A stretch of DNA of 64,000 nt from Candidatus Finniella inopinata (GCA_945888455.1 CAMCZV010000003.1:1-64000), one strand, 5' to 3'. Counted from the first letter of the stretch, positions 9,170 to 18,712 are shown. Notes: generated from the letters alone by a model not told the origin. Made by a program: numbers and translations.

Positions 9170-10114
9170 ATGAAAAAAACAATAGCCTCTCTTTTTGCAC
9201 TCTCTTTGTGTGTAACAACAGTTTTTGCCGATGATAAAAATGACAGCGCAAAAGCCGTCAACACATTGACTTTTGCCAGCTTGACATTAAACAACTCTAA
9301 GGAAGAAAAGACCATTACCTATGGTCAATTGCAAGAAATGTTGGATAATTTAATCAACAGCTTGAAAGAAAGCGGGCAAAATTTGCCTGAAGACAAAATG
9401 ATCACCATCGAGCAAATGATTCGTGAATACATGATTTCAGATGGGGCTTTGACCTTGGTGGCCATGGCATCGGATGTAAAAAACACACCAAAAGTCAAAG
9501 AAGCCATCGCACGTGCCACAGAAAAAATCATCAAGGAGGCCTATCGATCGGCTGAAATGACGAAAATGCAAGAAAAATTGCAAGAAGCCGGGTTCGAAGC
9601 CATGTACAAAGAAATGGAAGCCCAAATCATCACAGAAAAAGGTGACCAAGTGACCCTTAGCGTATTTCCTTCCAATCAAAGCGCAGATGAGTCTCGTATC
9701 ATTAAAAAGATGAAGTTTGTAACCAATCCTGAGGCCAAGGCAAAAGAATGGGCCAAGCTGGTTAAAAATTCTGGCGGAGAACAAAAAACTCTGGATCCCA
9801 TCTTATTGTCAGATGCTCCTGAGTTTGTAAAATCCAAACTGATCAAATGCAAAACGGGCGATGTGATCAGTATTTCTTCGCAGATCGACCCCAACAATCC
9901 AAAACAACCGGCAAAAACCGTTCTGTTTTATGTGGTCAAACGCGGAAAAATTGAAGGCGATTTGTTGGGTCAAGCCGTTGCTTCTAAGATTAAAGAAAAT
10001 TTGGAAAAGAAATTGAATGAGCACATCATGGGTCAAGTCAAAGTCGAAATGTTGGACAAAAAAGGTATGCCGATGAAGGCAGCAACCCCAGATGCCCCAT
10101 CTGCAGCGTCGTAA
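9170..10114 (+). CDS. Secreted protein, possible parvulin-type (PpiC/SurA-like) foldase
   Basis: 314 residues with a clear signal peptide (MKKTIASLFALSLCVTTVFA). The helical N-terminal half followed by a beta-containing segment (about residues 155-260, with phrases such as AKAKEWAKLVKNSGGE and APEFVKSKLIKCKTGDVI) recalls PpiC/SurA-type periplasmic isomerases, in which a helical chaperone part flanks a parvulin domain. This is inference: canonical parvulin residues are not obvious. The C terminus is Ala/Pro-rich. Divergent from degP with 162 bases between the start codons, which fits an envelope-folding role. Confidence 0.6.
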   Translation: MKKTIASLFALSLCVTTVFADDKNDSAKAVNTLTFASLTLNNSKEEKTITYGQLQEMLDNLINSLKESGQNLPEDKMITIEQMIREYMISDGALTLVAMASDVKNTPKVKEAIARATEKIIKEAYRSAEMTKMQEKLQEAGFEAMYKEMEAQIITEKGDQVTLSVFPSNQSADESRIIKKMKFVTNPEAKAKEWAKLVKNSGGEQKTLDPILLSDAPEFVKSKLIKCKTGDVISISSQIDPNNPKQPAKTVLFYVVKRGKIEGDLLGQAVASKIKENLEKKLNEHIMGQVKVEMLDKKGMPMKAATPDAPSAAS

Positions 10115-10126
10115 AGCTTTGGGATG

Positions 10127-10149
10127 GACTCTGTCTGTGTGACAGGGTC
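10127..10149 (+). terminator. Hairpin downstream of the secreted foldase-like gene
   Basis: GACTCTGTC (10127-10135) pairs with GACAGGGTC (10141-10149) around a TGTGT loop: nine pairs including one G-U. It starts 12 bases after the stop codon. No strong U tract follows, so it may be a weak terminator or an mRNA 3'-end stabiliser. Confidence 0.45.
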
Positions 10150-10366
10150 TGTTCCACCCCACCCCCTTGTCAGGTCTATATTCCCAAGTCTTGGGCCATA
10201 TTTACCCGTTATACCCCCCCTTTTCTATTGCCCTGATTTTTGTGAATCCTGGTGCCATAAGCCATCAGAGATAAGGGAAAAAGATCGCTCACTTCACCTC
10301 CTATTAATGCTTTGTTAACTTTTTCTGGTTCACACTACGTAAGCAAATTCCTAATAAATTCTAAGC

Positions 10367-11002
10367 ATGTTGAACCAAATGCCCAAAGATGCCGTGATTC
10401 AAGAAATCCAATTTTTGGTTTCTCAAATTCTGCACGATTTCATTTCTCATTTCACAGCCATTTCTACAGGGCTGGATATGCCTCTGCATATGGCCAAAGA
10501 GATTTTTCCCATGCTGTTGCATTCTCGACAACAGTTAAATGCGTATCTAAATGTTATGCGGTATTTGTTTTCTCAGGGAAATGGATCCGATCACAGCGGT
10601 ACAGACATGATTACAGCCTATGGCACCAGTTTGGGAATCAGCATTACGGGGCATTCCGATCACCACAGTAAAATCATTACCGGATTGACATTATGGGCCA
10701 TCAAGCAAGTTCAAGCGCGCAGCCAAACGTGCGTTTCTCGTACCAATAACGCCATTCATATTCACAGCCCCTGCCTGAAACCCGATTTATGCGATATCAG
10801 CGTATTGTTGGGCCAAACCAATATCAAGAGCCCAAGGGACAGTTTATCGGCCTATCTGGCACGCCTATTGGCCCAATCTGGTATGTCCCTGACCGCACAC
10901 AGTCCCAACAGTCAAGAATTGGTCATCGAATTGCACCCTGAAGCACAGACCTCGGCGCCTGTGGAACCCAAGGTATTTCATATGACGTCTTACCCTTCTT
11001 AG
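10367..11002 (+). CDS. chpT: ChpT-like histidine phosphotransferase
   Basis: Predicted phosphotransferase passing phosphate from the CckA histidine kinase to CtrA in the alphaproteobacterial cell-cycle relay. The recognisable signature is LHDFISHFTAISTGLDM (about residues 22-38), matching the HD-F-I-S-x-x-x-A-I-x-x-GLD pattern around the phosphorylated His (here His23) of Caulobacter ChpT. The C-terminal part would be the degenerate HATPase-like domain. 211 residues, similar to the Brucella protein. ATG at 10367 or 10379. Neighbours do not inform function; cckA and ctrA are not in the window. Confidence 0.72.
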   Translation: MLNQMPKDAVIQEIQFLVSQILHDFISHFTAISTGLDMPLHMAKEIFPMLLHSRQQLNAYLNVMRYLFSQGNGSDHSGTDMITAYGTSLGISITGHSDHHSKIITGLTLWAIKQVQARSQTCVSRTNNAIHIHSPCLKPDLCDISVLLGQTNIKSPRDSLSAYLARLLAQSGMSLTAHSPNSQELVIELHPEAQTSAPVEPKVFHMTSYPS

Positions 11003-11246
11003 AATACAGAAAACCGATCTGGGAGTGCGCCATCATTTCCAGAAAACACTAACCTAAAATAGGCCATGCGGATTAAGCCAAGGATGCTGGGAATAGGATG
11101 GGGAGTGGGCTGTCGGAAATGGATTTGATACGAAAAAGATACCACAAGCTGTGTGTCAAATACGCTCAAATGTCTGATGAAATGCATAGAAAAATCACTC
11201 TTAAATCCTTGATTTTCACTAGAAAAGGACCCAAGAAAACGATAAG

Positions 11247-11318
11247 AGCGGGCGAAGGGATTTGAACCCTCGACCACAACCTTGGCAAGGTTGTGCTCTA
11301 CCACTGAGCTACACCCGC
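11247..11318 (-). tRNA. tRNA-Gly (anticodon GCC)
   Basis: The minus strand folds into a 72-base cloverleaf: acceptor GCGGGTG/CGCCCGC, a D arm with AGCTCAGTGGTAGAGC, anticodon arm with GCC in the loop of CAACCTTGCCAAGGTTG, and T arm GAGGG-TTCAAAT-CCCTT. CCA is not encoded. The anticodon GCC reads glycine codons GGY. Confidence 0.95.
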
Positions 11319-11330
11319 ATCTTGTCTTTC

Positions 11331-11358
11331 ATTTTAAAGGATTTTTCTGACAGGTCAA
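11331..11358 (-). promoter_or_regulatory. Promoter of tRNA-Gly
   Basis: On the minus strand TTGACC (11353-11358) and TAAAAT (11331-11336) are 16 bases apart, with the -10 box 12 bases before the tRNA 5' end. Confidence 0.6.
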
Positions 11359-11433
11359 GGGGGGTAATCTGGGCAACCATGCAAAATGTGAAAAATAAAT
11401 GCCCCCCATCAGCCCCCTCCCCCGTCGTGTACG

Positions 11434-14043
11434 ATGAAAAATTCAGATAAACTAATGATCACAATCCATACAGGCCATCCGTCCATGATTCAGTCCATTG
11501 AAAAATCCTGGGTAACCCCCCGCGAACATACACCAGATGCGGGCCTTTACGGTGGAAAAGGCGCGAGCTTAATGACCATGGCCGCCATGGGCATACCCGT
11601 TCCTATGGGGTTTATTCTGCCCATTGGTTACGAAAAACCCCTTTTTGCCTGCCATGGTGACGATCTTAAAGCCCATTCAACCTTCCCGTCATCATCAGAA
11701 CACCCCAGCCCCTTTCCCCTAGACATAGAAACGGCCCTATCCACCCTAGAGCAAAAACTGGGCAGTTATTTAGGCGACCCAGATCGTCCTTTGTTTTTGT
11801 CTGTGCGCTCTGGTGGGGCCATTTCTATGCCCGGTATGATGGACACCTTTTTAAACATTGGTCTTGTCCCAAAAACCTGCCCTGCATTGGCAGAACGTTT
11901 AGGGCTGTCTTTGGCTCAAACCGAATCCTTATACATCCAACAGCATAAGGATTGGGAAAACAGTTGGAGCACGTTGCCAGATTTATCCAATCCACGTTTG
12001 CTCATCCAAGATCCCAAAATTCATTTATGGCAAGCCATTCAGGCCGTTTGGCACAGTTGGAACAGCCCCAGAGCATTGGCATACCGTCAGCACCATAACC
12101 TGCAAAATGATGGGGGCAGCGCCGTCATTATTCAAGCCATGGTTTTTGGCAATGCTTCTGGACGATCGGGCACGGGCGTTCTATTTACGCGCAGACCGGA
12201 TACAGGCGAAAATACCCTCTTTGGTGAATTTTTACCCCATGCTCAGGGCGAAGACCTGGTATCTGGCGCCGTAACCCCCCAGCCACTGTCGGATTTATCC
12301 GATTATGCCCCTAAAATCTTTGAGGAATTATGCCATTACGCCAGAACGTTAGAGCACGCACAAGGTGACATGCAGGATATCGAGTTTACCTTTGAAAACG
12401 ACACCTTATGGATTTTACAAACGCGTTCAGGAAAACGCACCGCCAATGCCACGTTTCGCATTGCCTATGATCGGGTTATGGCGGATGAAAGCACCCGTGA
12501 ACAGAGCTTGACATCCATTGACCCCATGACCATTGATGGTCTGTTGCACCCCCAATTGACCCAACCCAATGGGCTTTTATCCATTGCTCGGGGGTTGGCG
12601 ACTTCGCCTGGGGCCGCCATTGGGCGTTTAACCTTTGATCCCGAAGCCGTCACCCCAGACAGCATTTTATTGTTACGCGAAACATCGGCCGAAGACGTTC
12701 CAGCCATGTTGATGGCCAAAGGGGTTGTGACATTGCGCGGAGGAATGACCAGTCATGCGGCCGTTATTATGCGCAGTATTGGCAAGCCATGCATATCTGG
12801 TCTGGAAAATGCCGCCATCACACCAAATGGTCTAGAGATCAACGGGCACGTATTCCCCATAGGCACAACGGTCACCATGGATGGTACAGCAGGCATTCTC
12901 TTTGATGGGCCAGGCACCATTGAAACACCCTCCTTTTCCTTTCAAACCACAGAAGTCCTGTCTTGGGCCGATGAGGTGCGCTCTTTAACCGTCTATGCCA
13001 ACGCCGACACACCCGAAGACATCCTGCGGGCCATGACGTGGGGAGCTGATGGCATTGGGTTATGTCGAACAGAACACATGATGTTTCAAACACAACGTCT
13101 GCGTTTAATGCAACAGTTTATTTTAGCTCCGACGGCGGACTGGCGAAATCACGCCCTGTTGGAACTTGAAACGCTGCATCAACACGATTTATTGGCCCTG
13201 CTGCGTGCTGCAAACTCTAAGCGGCTCATCGTACGTCTTTTGGACCCGCCATTGCATGAATTTTTACCCACATCACAGGAAGAAAAATCCTTGTTGGCAC
13301 GCCATTGGGATCAATCGTTACAGGATATAGAACGGTGCATTGAAAAACGCTCTGAAACAAACCCCATGATGGGGCAACGCGGATGTCGATTGGGTCTGGC
13401 TTTTCCTGAACTGTATGCCATGCAAATTCGTGCGTTATTTGGTGCAATGGATCAGGCTGTGGCCGATGGATTATCGCCTGATTGTGGCGTCATGATACCC
13501 TTGGTTGCCCATGTAAAAGAATTAGAAACGCTGCGCACTTTGTTTTATTCTCTGAATCCTGGATTGCGCCGTGTGAATTTTGGTGTGATGATTGAAACCC
13601 CTCGTGCGGCCCTTATCGCGGATGCATTGGCCCAATGGGTCGATTTTATCAGTTTTGGAACCAATGATTTAACCCAAATGACGTGGGGGCTGTCCAGAGA
13701 TGACAGCAATCCCATTACTCAAACCTATCATGCTCTGGGCATCGCCGATCCGTTTTATGCTCTGGATACCATGGGCGTGGGACAATTAATGGAATGGGCT
13801 TGCACCAGAGCCAAAACAGTTAATCCAAATATTGCCATCAGTGTGTGTGGCGAGCACGCAGCCAATCCTCGCAACATTGGCTTTTTCCATCGTATAGGCA
13901 TTGGTTCCGTATCGTGCTCACCTTGGGCGTTGCCTCGGGTACGTTTGGCGGCGGCAAAAGCCGTCTTGAGCCATGATGGTTCCTCCCCCCAAGGGGCAGA
14001 TTGTGTTGTGGCAACGGGGGTAAAGGAGGAATCCCGCCTGTGA
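11434..14043 (+). CDS. ppdK: Pyruvate, phosphate dikinase
   Basis: Interconverts pyruvate + ATP + phosphate with phosphoenolpyruvate + AMP + pyrophosphate. 869 residues with all parts in order: N-terminal ATP-grasp domain (GLYGGKGASL near residue 38, later GNASGRSGTGVLFTR and FLPHAQGEDLVSG), swivelling phosphohistidine domain with the catalytic His441 in GGMTSHAAVIMR, and PEP/pyruvate barrel ending in SVCGEHAAN with catalytic Cys805. Slightly shorter than many homologues but with no missing motif. Common in intracellular alphaproteobacteria, where it allows PEP formation from pyruvate. The start could also be the ATG at 11455. Its 3' end merges with a short tandem repeat. Confidence 0.95.
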   Translation: MKNSDKLMITIHTGHPSMIQSIEKSWVTPREHTPDAGLYGGKGASLMTMAAMGIPVPMGFILPIGYEKPLFACHGDDLKAHSTFPSSSEHPSPFPLDIETALSTLEQKLGSYLGDPDRPLFLSVRSGGAISMPGMMDTFLNIGLVPKTCPALAERLGLSLAQTESLYIQQHKDWENSWSTLPDLSNPRLLIQDPKIHLWQAIQAVWHSWNSPRALAYRQHHNLQNDGGSAVIIQAMVFGNASGRSGTGVLFTRRPDTGENTLFGEFLPHAQGEDLVSGAVTPQPLSDLSDYAPKIFEELCHYARTLEHAQGDMQDIEFTFENDTLWILQTRSGKRTANATFRIAYDRVMADESTREQSLTSIDPMTIDGLLHPQLTQPNGLLSIARGLATSPGAAIGRLTFDPEAVTPDSILLLRETSAEDVPAMLMAKGVVTLRGGMTSHAAVIMRSIGKPCISGLENAAITPNGLEINGHVFPIGTTVTMDGTAGILFDGPGTIETPSFSFQTTEVLSWADEVRSLTVYANADTPEDILRAMTWGADGIGLCRTEHMMFQTQRLRLMQQFILAPTADWRNHALLELETLHQHDLLALLRAANSKRLIVRLLDPPLHEFLPTSQEEKSLLARHWDQSLQDIERCIEKRSETNPMMGQRGCRLGLAFPELYAMQIRALFGAMDQAVADGLSPDCGVMIPLVAHVKELETLRTLFYSLNPGLRRVNFGVMIETPRAALIADALAQWVDFISFGTNDLTQMTWGLSRDDSNPITQTYHALGIADPFYALDTMGVGQLMEWACTRAKTVNPNIAISVCGEHAANPRNIGFFHRIGIGSVSCSPWALPRVRLAAAKAVLSHDGSSPQGADCVVATGVKEESRL

Positions 14044-14091
14044 AGAGAGAATCGGGCTTGTGAAGAGAGAGTCGCGCCTGTGAAGAGCAGA
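14038..14091 (+). repeat. 20-bp tandem repeat spanning the ppdK stop codon
   Basis: Two full copies and one partial copy of a 20-bp unit starting C(C/T)TGTGAAGAGAGA (14038, 14058, 14078). The ppdK stop TGA at 14041-14043 lies inside the first copy, so the repeat has grown across the gene end; each copy carries the same TGA. Confidence 0.75.
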
Positions 14092-14256
14092 TGGAAGAAA
14101 TGTGATTAAATGCGATTTTTTGGATAGAGACAATGATCCCTTATCTTGCACCTTCATTTGAACGTCTTGCCTTACCCAAGATCTGTCTTTCCTGTATTAC
14201 CCACACTGTGGGGGCCTGGCCTAAACACCAAGGCAACGGCCACTGCTCTGCTCCGT

Positions 14257-14865
14257 TCACTGTCCGATCTTGGATAATTTAAATCGAGAAATTACAAAAG
14301 AGGTTAACATGATTTTTGCCATACTGGGGATCAAAAAAGGGTACACGCCTTTTTCAAAAGCCTGAGGATATCCGCAATAAAAATATCCAAGATAGAGGAA
14401 TCCGGATACCAAAATAATGGCGCTGCCCATCATGCCCACCATAAATAATGCAGCCGCGTTTAAACCGCTCTGTCCCGTAGGCAAACGAGAATGAAAACGA
14501 CGGAATATCTGACAACGATTCAAAACGGGATACCAATAAAATTGACAGATGGACATCACCGGTGCCGCAATCAGCATGCCCAAAAAATACCCCCCCGTTG
14601 GACCGACAATGCGCTCTGCCCCGCTGTAAAACAAGGCAAACAACGGCAATCCAATGATACCCAAAGCCAGCCACACCAGAACAGACAAAAAGGCCCGACC
14701 AGGTGGCAACAGCATGGCAATGAAATGAACACCTGCATTTTGAAATGTAAAGGGTACAGGGCCAATATCCACAGATAAATGGGATGTCACAATCATAACG
14801 GCAACCCCCATCAACACACTGATCACGTGTCTCAGTACAAAAAGGGTGTGGGTTGAACCATGCAT
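14257..14865 (-). CDS. bioY: BioY-family biotin transporter (first of two)
   Basis: Membrane S component for biotin uptake, working alone or with an ECF module. About 202 residues with some six hydrophobic segments; BioY signatures are visible as VDIGPVPFTFQNAGVHFIAMLL, GPTGGYFLGMLIAAPV and the final helix ending in FKLSKIGQ (fragments). ATG at 14865 is chosen because a perfect AGGAGG sits 6 bases upstream; an upstream ATG at 14886 has no such support. The second bioY gene lies about 250 bases upstream on the same strand. No ecfA/T or bioB/bioD genes are in the window. Confidence 0.9.
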   Translation of the reverse strand: MHGSTHTLFVLRHVISVLMGVAVMIVTSHLSVDIGPVPFTFQNAGVHFIAMLLPPGRAFLSVLVWLALGIIGLPLFALFYSGAERIVGPTGGYFLGMLIAAPVMSICQFYWYPVLNRCQIFRRFHSRLPTGQSGLNAAALFMVGMMGSAIILVSGFLYLGYFYCGYPQAFEKGVYPFLIPSMAKIMLTSFVISRFKLSKIGQ

Positions 14866-14922
14866 AATAAGCCTCCTCATCATCATTCGTTTTTATATAC
14901 GCCCAAAATGGCCAATGCTGCC

Positions 14923-14941
14923 AAAACGCGGCGTATCACAC
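14923..14941 (+). repeat. 19-bp direct repeat between bioY genes, copy 1
   Basis: The 19-base sequence AAAACGCGGCGTATCACAC occurs here and again at 15038-15056, 115 bases apart, both in the spacer between the two bioY genes. It may be a regulatory element or the trace of a duplication. Confidence 0.7.
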
Positions 14942-15037
14942 ACCCTTGTGGAACAATGGATCATCGGGGCGCCCCCTCTATACAAACACCAACGGACATA
15001 CCCCCAGAGTCACCCCAACCACCCCACGCACCGGACT

Positions 15038-15056
15038 AAAACGCGGCGTATCACAC
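15038..15056 (+). repeat. 19-bp direct repeat between bioY genes, copy 2
   Basis: Identical to 14923-14941 (AAAACGCGGCGTATCACAC). The two copies share no longer flank beyond a few bases. Confidence 0.7.
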
Positions 15057-15137
15057 CTGACTAAAAACCGGGATCACACCTCAACACAAGGGATGAACCG
15101 CGCTCTTTTCCACCCATGCTTTTACACGGGTCAACCA

Positions 15138-15716
15138 CTAGCGTCCAATTTTTTGCCACTGCAAGGTATCCACGGCCATGGCCACACCAATCACTTTGCA
15201 CAATTCTAGGAATAAAAATGGGGCAACACCCAAATGCCATGCCTGAACAGAACCAATATATTGGCTTAAATTCAACCACCCCAGGCTTAAAATAATCATG
15301 CTCCCCAAACAGCCCACTAAAATGCTGGCAGGAACGGTCAAAAATTCTTCAGATTCTTTTTTGGAAAACAACCGATTAAAAAAGGGTGCAATATAGCATT
15401 GACAGGCCGACATTAACGTCACGGCCACCAACATGCCCCCAAAGTATCCTGCCGTTGGCCCCATAATCATGCCGGCATTACCCGCAAACACAGAAAACCC
15501 ACAAGCGCCCAAGGATATCCAAACCAATACCGATAAAAAGGCCTTGGCTGGCGAGCACGTCAAAGCAATCAACAAAACCCCAACGGTTTGAAAGGTAAAA
15601 GGAACGGGCGTCATGGGAACTTTTAGTTTTGACCCCAAAATCATTACGCAAACCCCAATAATGACGGTCAAAATTTGCCTTAATGGAAACGTATCATTTG
15701 AACGAATGGCTAACAT
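15138..15716 (-). CDS. bioY: BioY-family biotin transporter (second)
   Basis: Second biotin-uptake S component, about 192 residues. The conserved core TPVPFTFQTVGVLLIAL and GPTAGYFGGMLVAV parallels that of the neighbouring bioY, as does the end (DTLQWQKIGR against SRFKLSKIGQ), so the two look like old paralogues and not a recent copy. ATG at 15716 follows an AGGG motif by 7 bases and gives an N terminus like that of the first copy; ATG at 15749 is the alternative. Confidence 0.9.
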   Translation of the reverse strand: MLAIRSNDTFPLRQILTVIIGVCVMILGSKLKVPMTPVPFTFQTVGVLLIALTCSPAKAFLSVLVWISLGACGFSVFAGNAGMIMGPTAGYFGGMLVAVTLMSACQCYIAPFFNRLFSKKESEEFLTVPASILVGCLGSMIILSLGWLNLSQYIGSVQAWHLGVAPFLFLELCKVIGVAMAVDTLQWQKIGR

Positions 15717-15941
15717 CACTGCACCCTGTGGGCTGAAAATTTTCCCCATTCAAACACATAAAAACCCAGGATGCAAACATTGCTCCTGTTGTTTAGTAAA
15801 ATTTTAAAGAAACCAGCCAAAAAGCCACACAAAAAACAGTCCAGGATCAGTAACAGGGCGCCAGAGCAACACTCCCCCAGGCCCTGTCCGTGGCATTACC
15901 CCTTTTACCTTACCCCTGCAAAGGACCACTGGCCTAACCCG

Positions 15942-18611
15942 TTACACCACAATGCTGACCATACGACCAGGAACAACGATGGTTCGTTTCCATTCTCCTT
16001 GGATGTATTTTTGCAAAGCAGGCGTGTTTTTCACGGCATTAACCACGTCTTCTTGGCTGGCTGTACCAGAAACCGAAACCGTGCCGCGATGTTTTCCATT
16101 GACCTGCACCGCCATAACAATGTGTTCTTGTTGCAGCATCTGTTGATCAATTTTTGGCCACGCTTTACGATGAATGCCAGGGGGTATGCCCAAAAAACTA
16201 GCCATTTCTTCTGCCAAATGGGGCATAATGGGGGCGATGGCTTGGATAAACCAAGTCCAGGATTGCCGCAAAATCCAAAAATCAGATTCACTTGATAAAA
16301 CCATTTCACCCTCCTTGATGTCCTCTTGCGTACCCCGCTGGGAAATGCGCACAGATCCCAACAGATTGCTCCATTCACGCAACAGGGCCGCATATTTATT
16401 CAAACCATAGCCATCCATGGCCTGGTTTAAACTGTGCAAAAATCCATGGCTGGATCGATACAAACGGGTGGCACATTGGGATAAATCAGACGGCATTCCA
16501 TCATCAGAGCAATGGGCATACACCCCATAATATTGCTGAAACAATGTCCACAATCGACGCACGTAACGCCATGCCCCTTGGATGCCTTCGTCGCTCCATT
16601 CTAAATCTTTTTGTGGTGGCGTATCCGACAATACAAATAATCGCACCGCATCGGCCCCATAGGTATTGACCATATCCGTTACGCCCACCACGTTGCATTT
16701 GGATTTGCTCATTTTTTCACTGCGCCCAATGGTCACCTTTTCCCCATCCGATCGACGTCTGCCTTCATCATCCACCTCTTCTGGCAATACCCAAGATCCA
16801 TCCTGGGCTTGGTACGTTTTATGACACACCATGCCTTGGGTAAACATGCCTTGAAAGGGTTCACTTAAATTCCAATATCCGCATTTTTTCAGGGCTTTGG
16901 TAAAAAATCGGGCATACAGTAAATGCATCACAGCATGCTCTATGCCGCCGACATATTGATGAACGGGCAACCAATGCTCTGCTTTTTCTGCTGAAAACGC
17001 CTTTTCTGAGTTATGAGGATCGCAAAAGCGCGCAAAATACCAAGATGATTCCATAAAGGTGTCAAATGTATCCGTTTCACGCTGGGCCTCTTGACCACAC
17101 GATGGACAGACCACATGTTTCCACGTCGGGTGATTGTACAGGGGGTTTCCAGGTTGATCAAAGCGTACATCTTCAGGCAACACCACAGGTAAATCTGTTG
17201 CTGGAACGGGAACAATGCCACAACTGGGACAATGAATCATAGGAATGGGCACACCCCAATACCGTTGTCGACCCACACCCCAATCGCGCAAACGATACAG
17301 AGTTTTTGCCACGCCCTGGCCCATTTTTACACAATGATCAATGACCACAGCTCGGGCATCAGACACAGACAGCCCATCCAAAAAACCAGAATCCATCATC
17401 ACACCATCGCCCAGATAAGGCCCTTCCACCCTTGCACAATCGCCTGCTTGAACCACATAGGTAATGGGCAACCCCATATCTTTGGCCAAGGCATAATCGC
17501 GTACATCGTGGCCGGGACACCCAAAAATGGCACCTGTTCCATAATCGCTGTTGACATAATTGGCCACCACCACAGGCAGGGTTTTTTCAGGCATTAAGGG
17601 ATGGCGCACGTATAACCCCGTTAATGCCCCTTTTTGAGCCACCGTTTCCATAATCCGGCTAGAGGTCCCGCGTTGTCGACATTCTTGAATCAATGCATCC
17701 AAATCGGCCCGATATTCGGGTAATGCGTCTTGAACCCAAGGATGATCCCACGATACGGCACAAAATGCTGCCCCAAACAACGTTTCTGGTCGCGTCGTAA
17801 AAATATCAAGGGAACCCAATCCATCTTTCCCCGTCGTATCCTCTGCCCTGTGAAAGGTTAAGTTCAACCCATACGATCGACCAATCCAATGGGTTTGCAT
17901 GTCGCGTACCGCATCGGGCCATTGTTTCAAATCATTCAAATCATCCAACAATTCCCCTGCAAAGTCTGTGATTTTCAAAAACCATTGTTTCAACAAACGC
18001 TTTTCAACCAGCGCACCAGAACGCCACCCCTTGCCATCAATCACTTGCTCGTTGGCCAAAACGGATTGTTCTTTTGGATCCCAATTGACATAAGATTCTT
18101 TGCGATAGGCCAAACCGTGGGTATAAAAATCCAAAAATATCTTCTGCTCGTGCCGGAAATATTCAGGATCACAAGAGAAAAATTCCCGAGACCAATCATG
18201 GGAAAACCCCATGGACAAACATTGTTCTCTCATCACGGCCGCATTGCGGTACGTCCACTCTTTTGGATTAACACCATGGGTTAATGCAGCATTTTCTGCG
18301 GGTAACCCACAAGCATCCCATCCCATGGGGTGCAGCACCTCGTACCCCTGAGCCCAACGAAATCGCGCCAACGCATCCCCGATTGCATAATTTCGGGCAT
18401 GCCCCATATGCAATGTTCCTGACGGATAGGGAAACATTTCCAACACATAAAACGGCGGGCGTGGGCTGCTATCTTTGGCGGAAAAAACCTGGTGGTCATA
18501 CCAATACTTTTGCCACTTTTTTTCCACCATACGAATGGGGTATTTATCGTGTTCAGGCGTTCCACACCCTGGGGTTTCGGGGATTGTTTTAGAATCAATT
18601 TCAGACATCAT
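15942..18611 (-). CDS. leuS: Leucyl-tRNA synthetase
   Basis: Class I synthetase charging tRNA-Leu. 889 residues, full length. HIGH motif is HMGH (about residues 68-71 in SGTLHMGHARNY), the CP1 editing domain contains TTRPETLFGAAF and the GTGAIFGCPGHD segment, and the KMSKS loop is present exactly (SEKMSKSKCNVV). Leucine-binding FMESSWYFARF is also seen. The C-terminal anticodon and zinc-ribbon-like parts are intact. Start is ATG at 18611 or 18608. A tRNA-Leu (CAG) is encoded at 38497. Confidence 0.97.
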   Translation of the reverse strand: MMSEIDSKTIPETPGCGTPEHDKYPIRMVEKKWQKYWYDHQVFSAKDSSPRPPFYVLEMFPYPSGTLHMGHARNYAIGDALARFRWAQGYEVLHPMGWDACGLPAENAALTHGVNPKEWTYRNAAVMREQCLSMGFSHDWSREFFSCDPEYFRHEQKIFLDFYTHGLAYRKESYVNWDPKEQSVLANEQVIDGKGWRSGALVEKRLLKQWFLKITDFAGELLDDLNDLKQWPDAVRDMQTHWIGRSYGLNLTFHRAEDTTGKDGLGSLDIFTTRPETLFGAAFCAVSWDHPWVQDALPEYRADLDALIQECRQRGTSSRIMETVAQKGALTGLYVRHPLMPEKTLPVVVANYVNSDYGTGAIFGCPGHDVRDYALAKDMGLPITYVVQAGDCARVEGPYLGDGVMMDSGFLDGLSVSDARAVVIDHCVKMGQGVAKTLYRLRDWGVGRQRYWGVPIPMIHCPSCGIVPVPATDLPVVLPEDVRFDQPGNPLYNHPTWKHVVCPSCGQEAQRETDTFDTFMESSWYFARFCDPHNSEKAFSAEKAEHWLPVHQYVGGIEHAVMHLLYARFFTKALKKCGYWNLSEPFQGMFTQGMVCHKTYQAQDGSWVLPEEVDDEGRRRSDGEKVTIGRSEKMSKSKCNVVGVTDMVNTYGADAVRLFVLSDTPPQKDLEWSDEGIQGAWRYVRRLWTLFQQYYGVYAHCSDDGMPSDLSQCATRLYRSSHGFLHSLNQAMDGYGLNKYAALLREWSNLLGSVRISQRGTQEDIKEGEMVLSSESDFWILRQSWTWFIQAIAPIMPHLAEEMASFLGIPPGIHRKAWPKIDQQMLQQEHIVMAVQVNGKHRGTVSVSGTASQEDVVNAVKNTPALQKYIQGEWKRTIVVPGRMVSIVV

Positions 18612-18684
18612 CCATGCATCATTAAAAATACCGCTGGCACCAGAATATCATGATTTAGGCCACATGATCACTGGGATTTTTTGA

Positions 18685-18712
18685 TTGACGGGGCTCTGGC
18701 CTTCCAGATAAT
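18685..18712 (+). promoter_or_regulatory. Promoter of dapE
   Basis: TTGACG (18685-18690) and GATAAT (18707-18712) are separated by 16 bases; the -10 box is 29 bases before the dapE ATG. Confidence 0.55.

Noticed and set aside
14257-15716. A recent gene duplication making the two bioY genes
   Set aside because: The two proteins differ over most of their length and share only family signatures, so the duplication is old or they were acquired separately.
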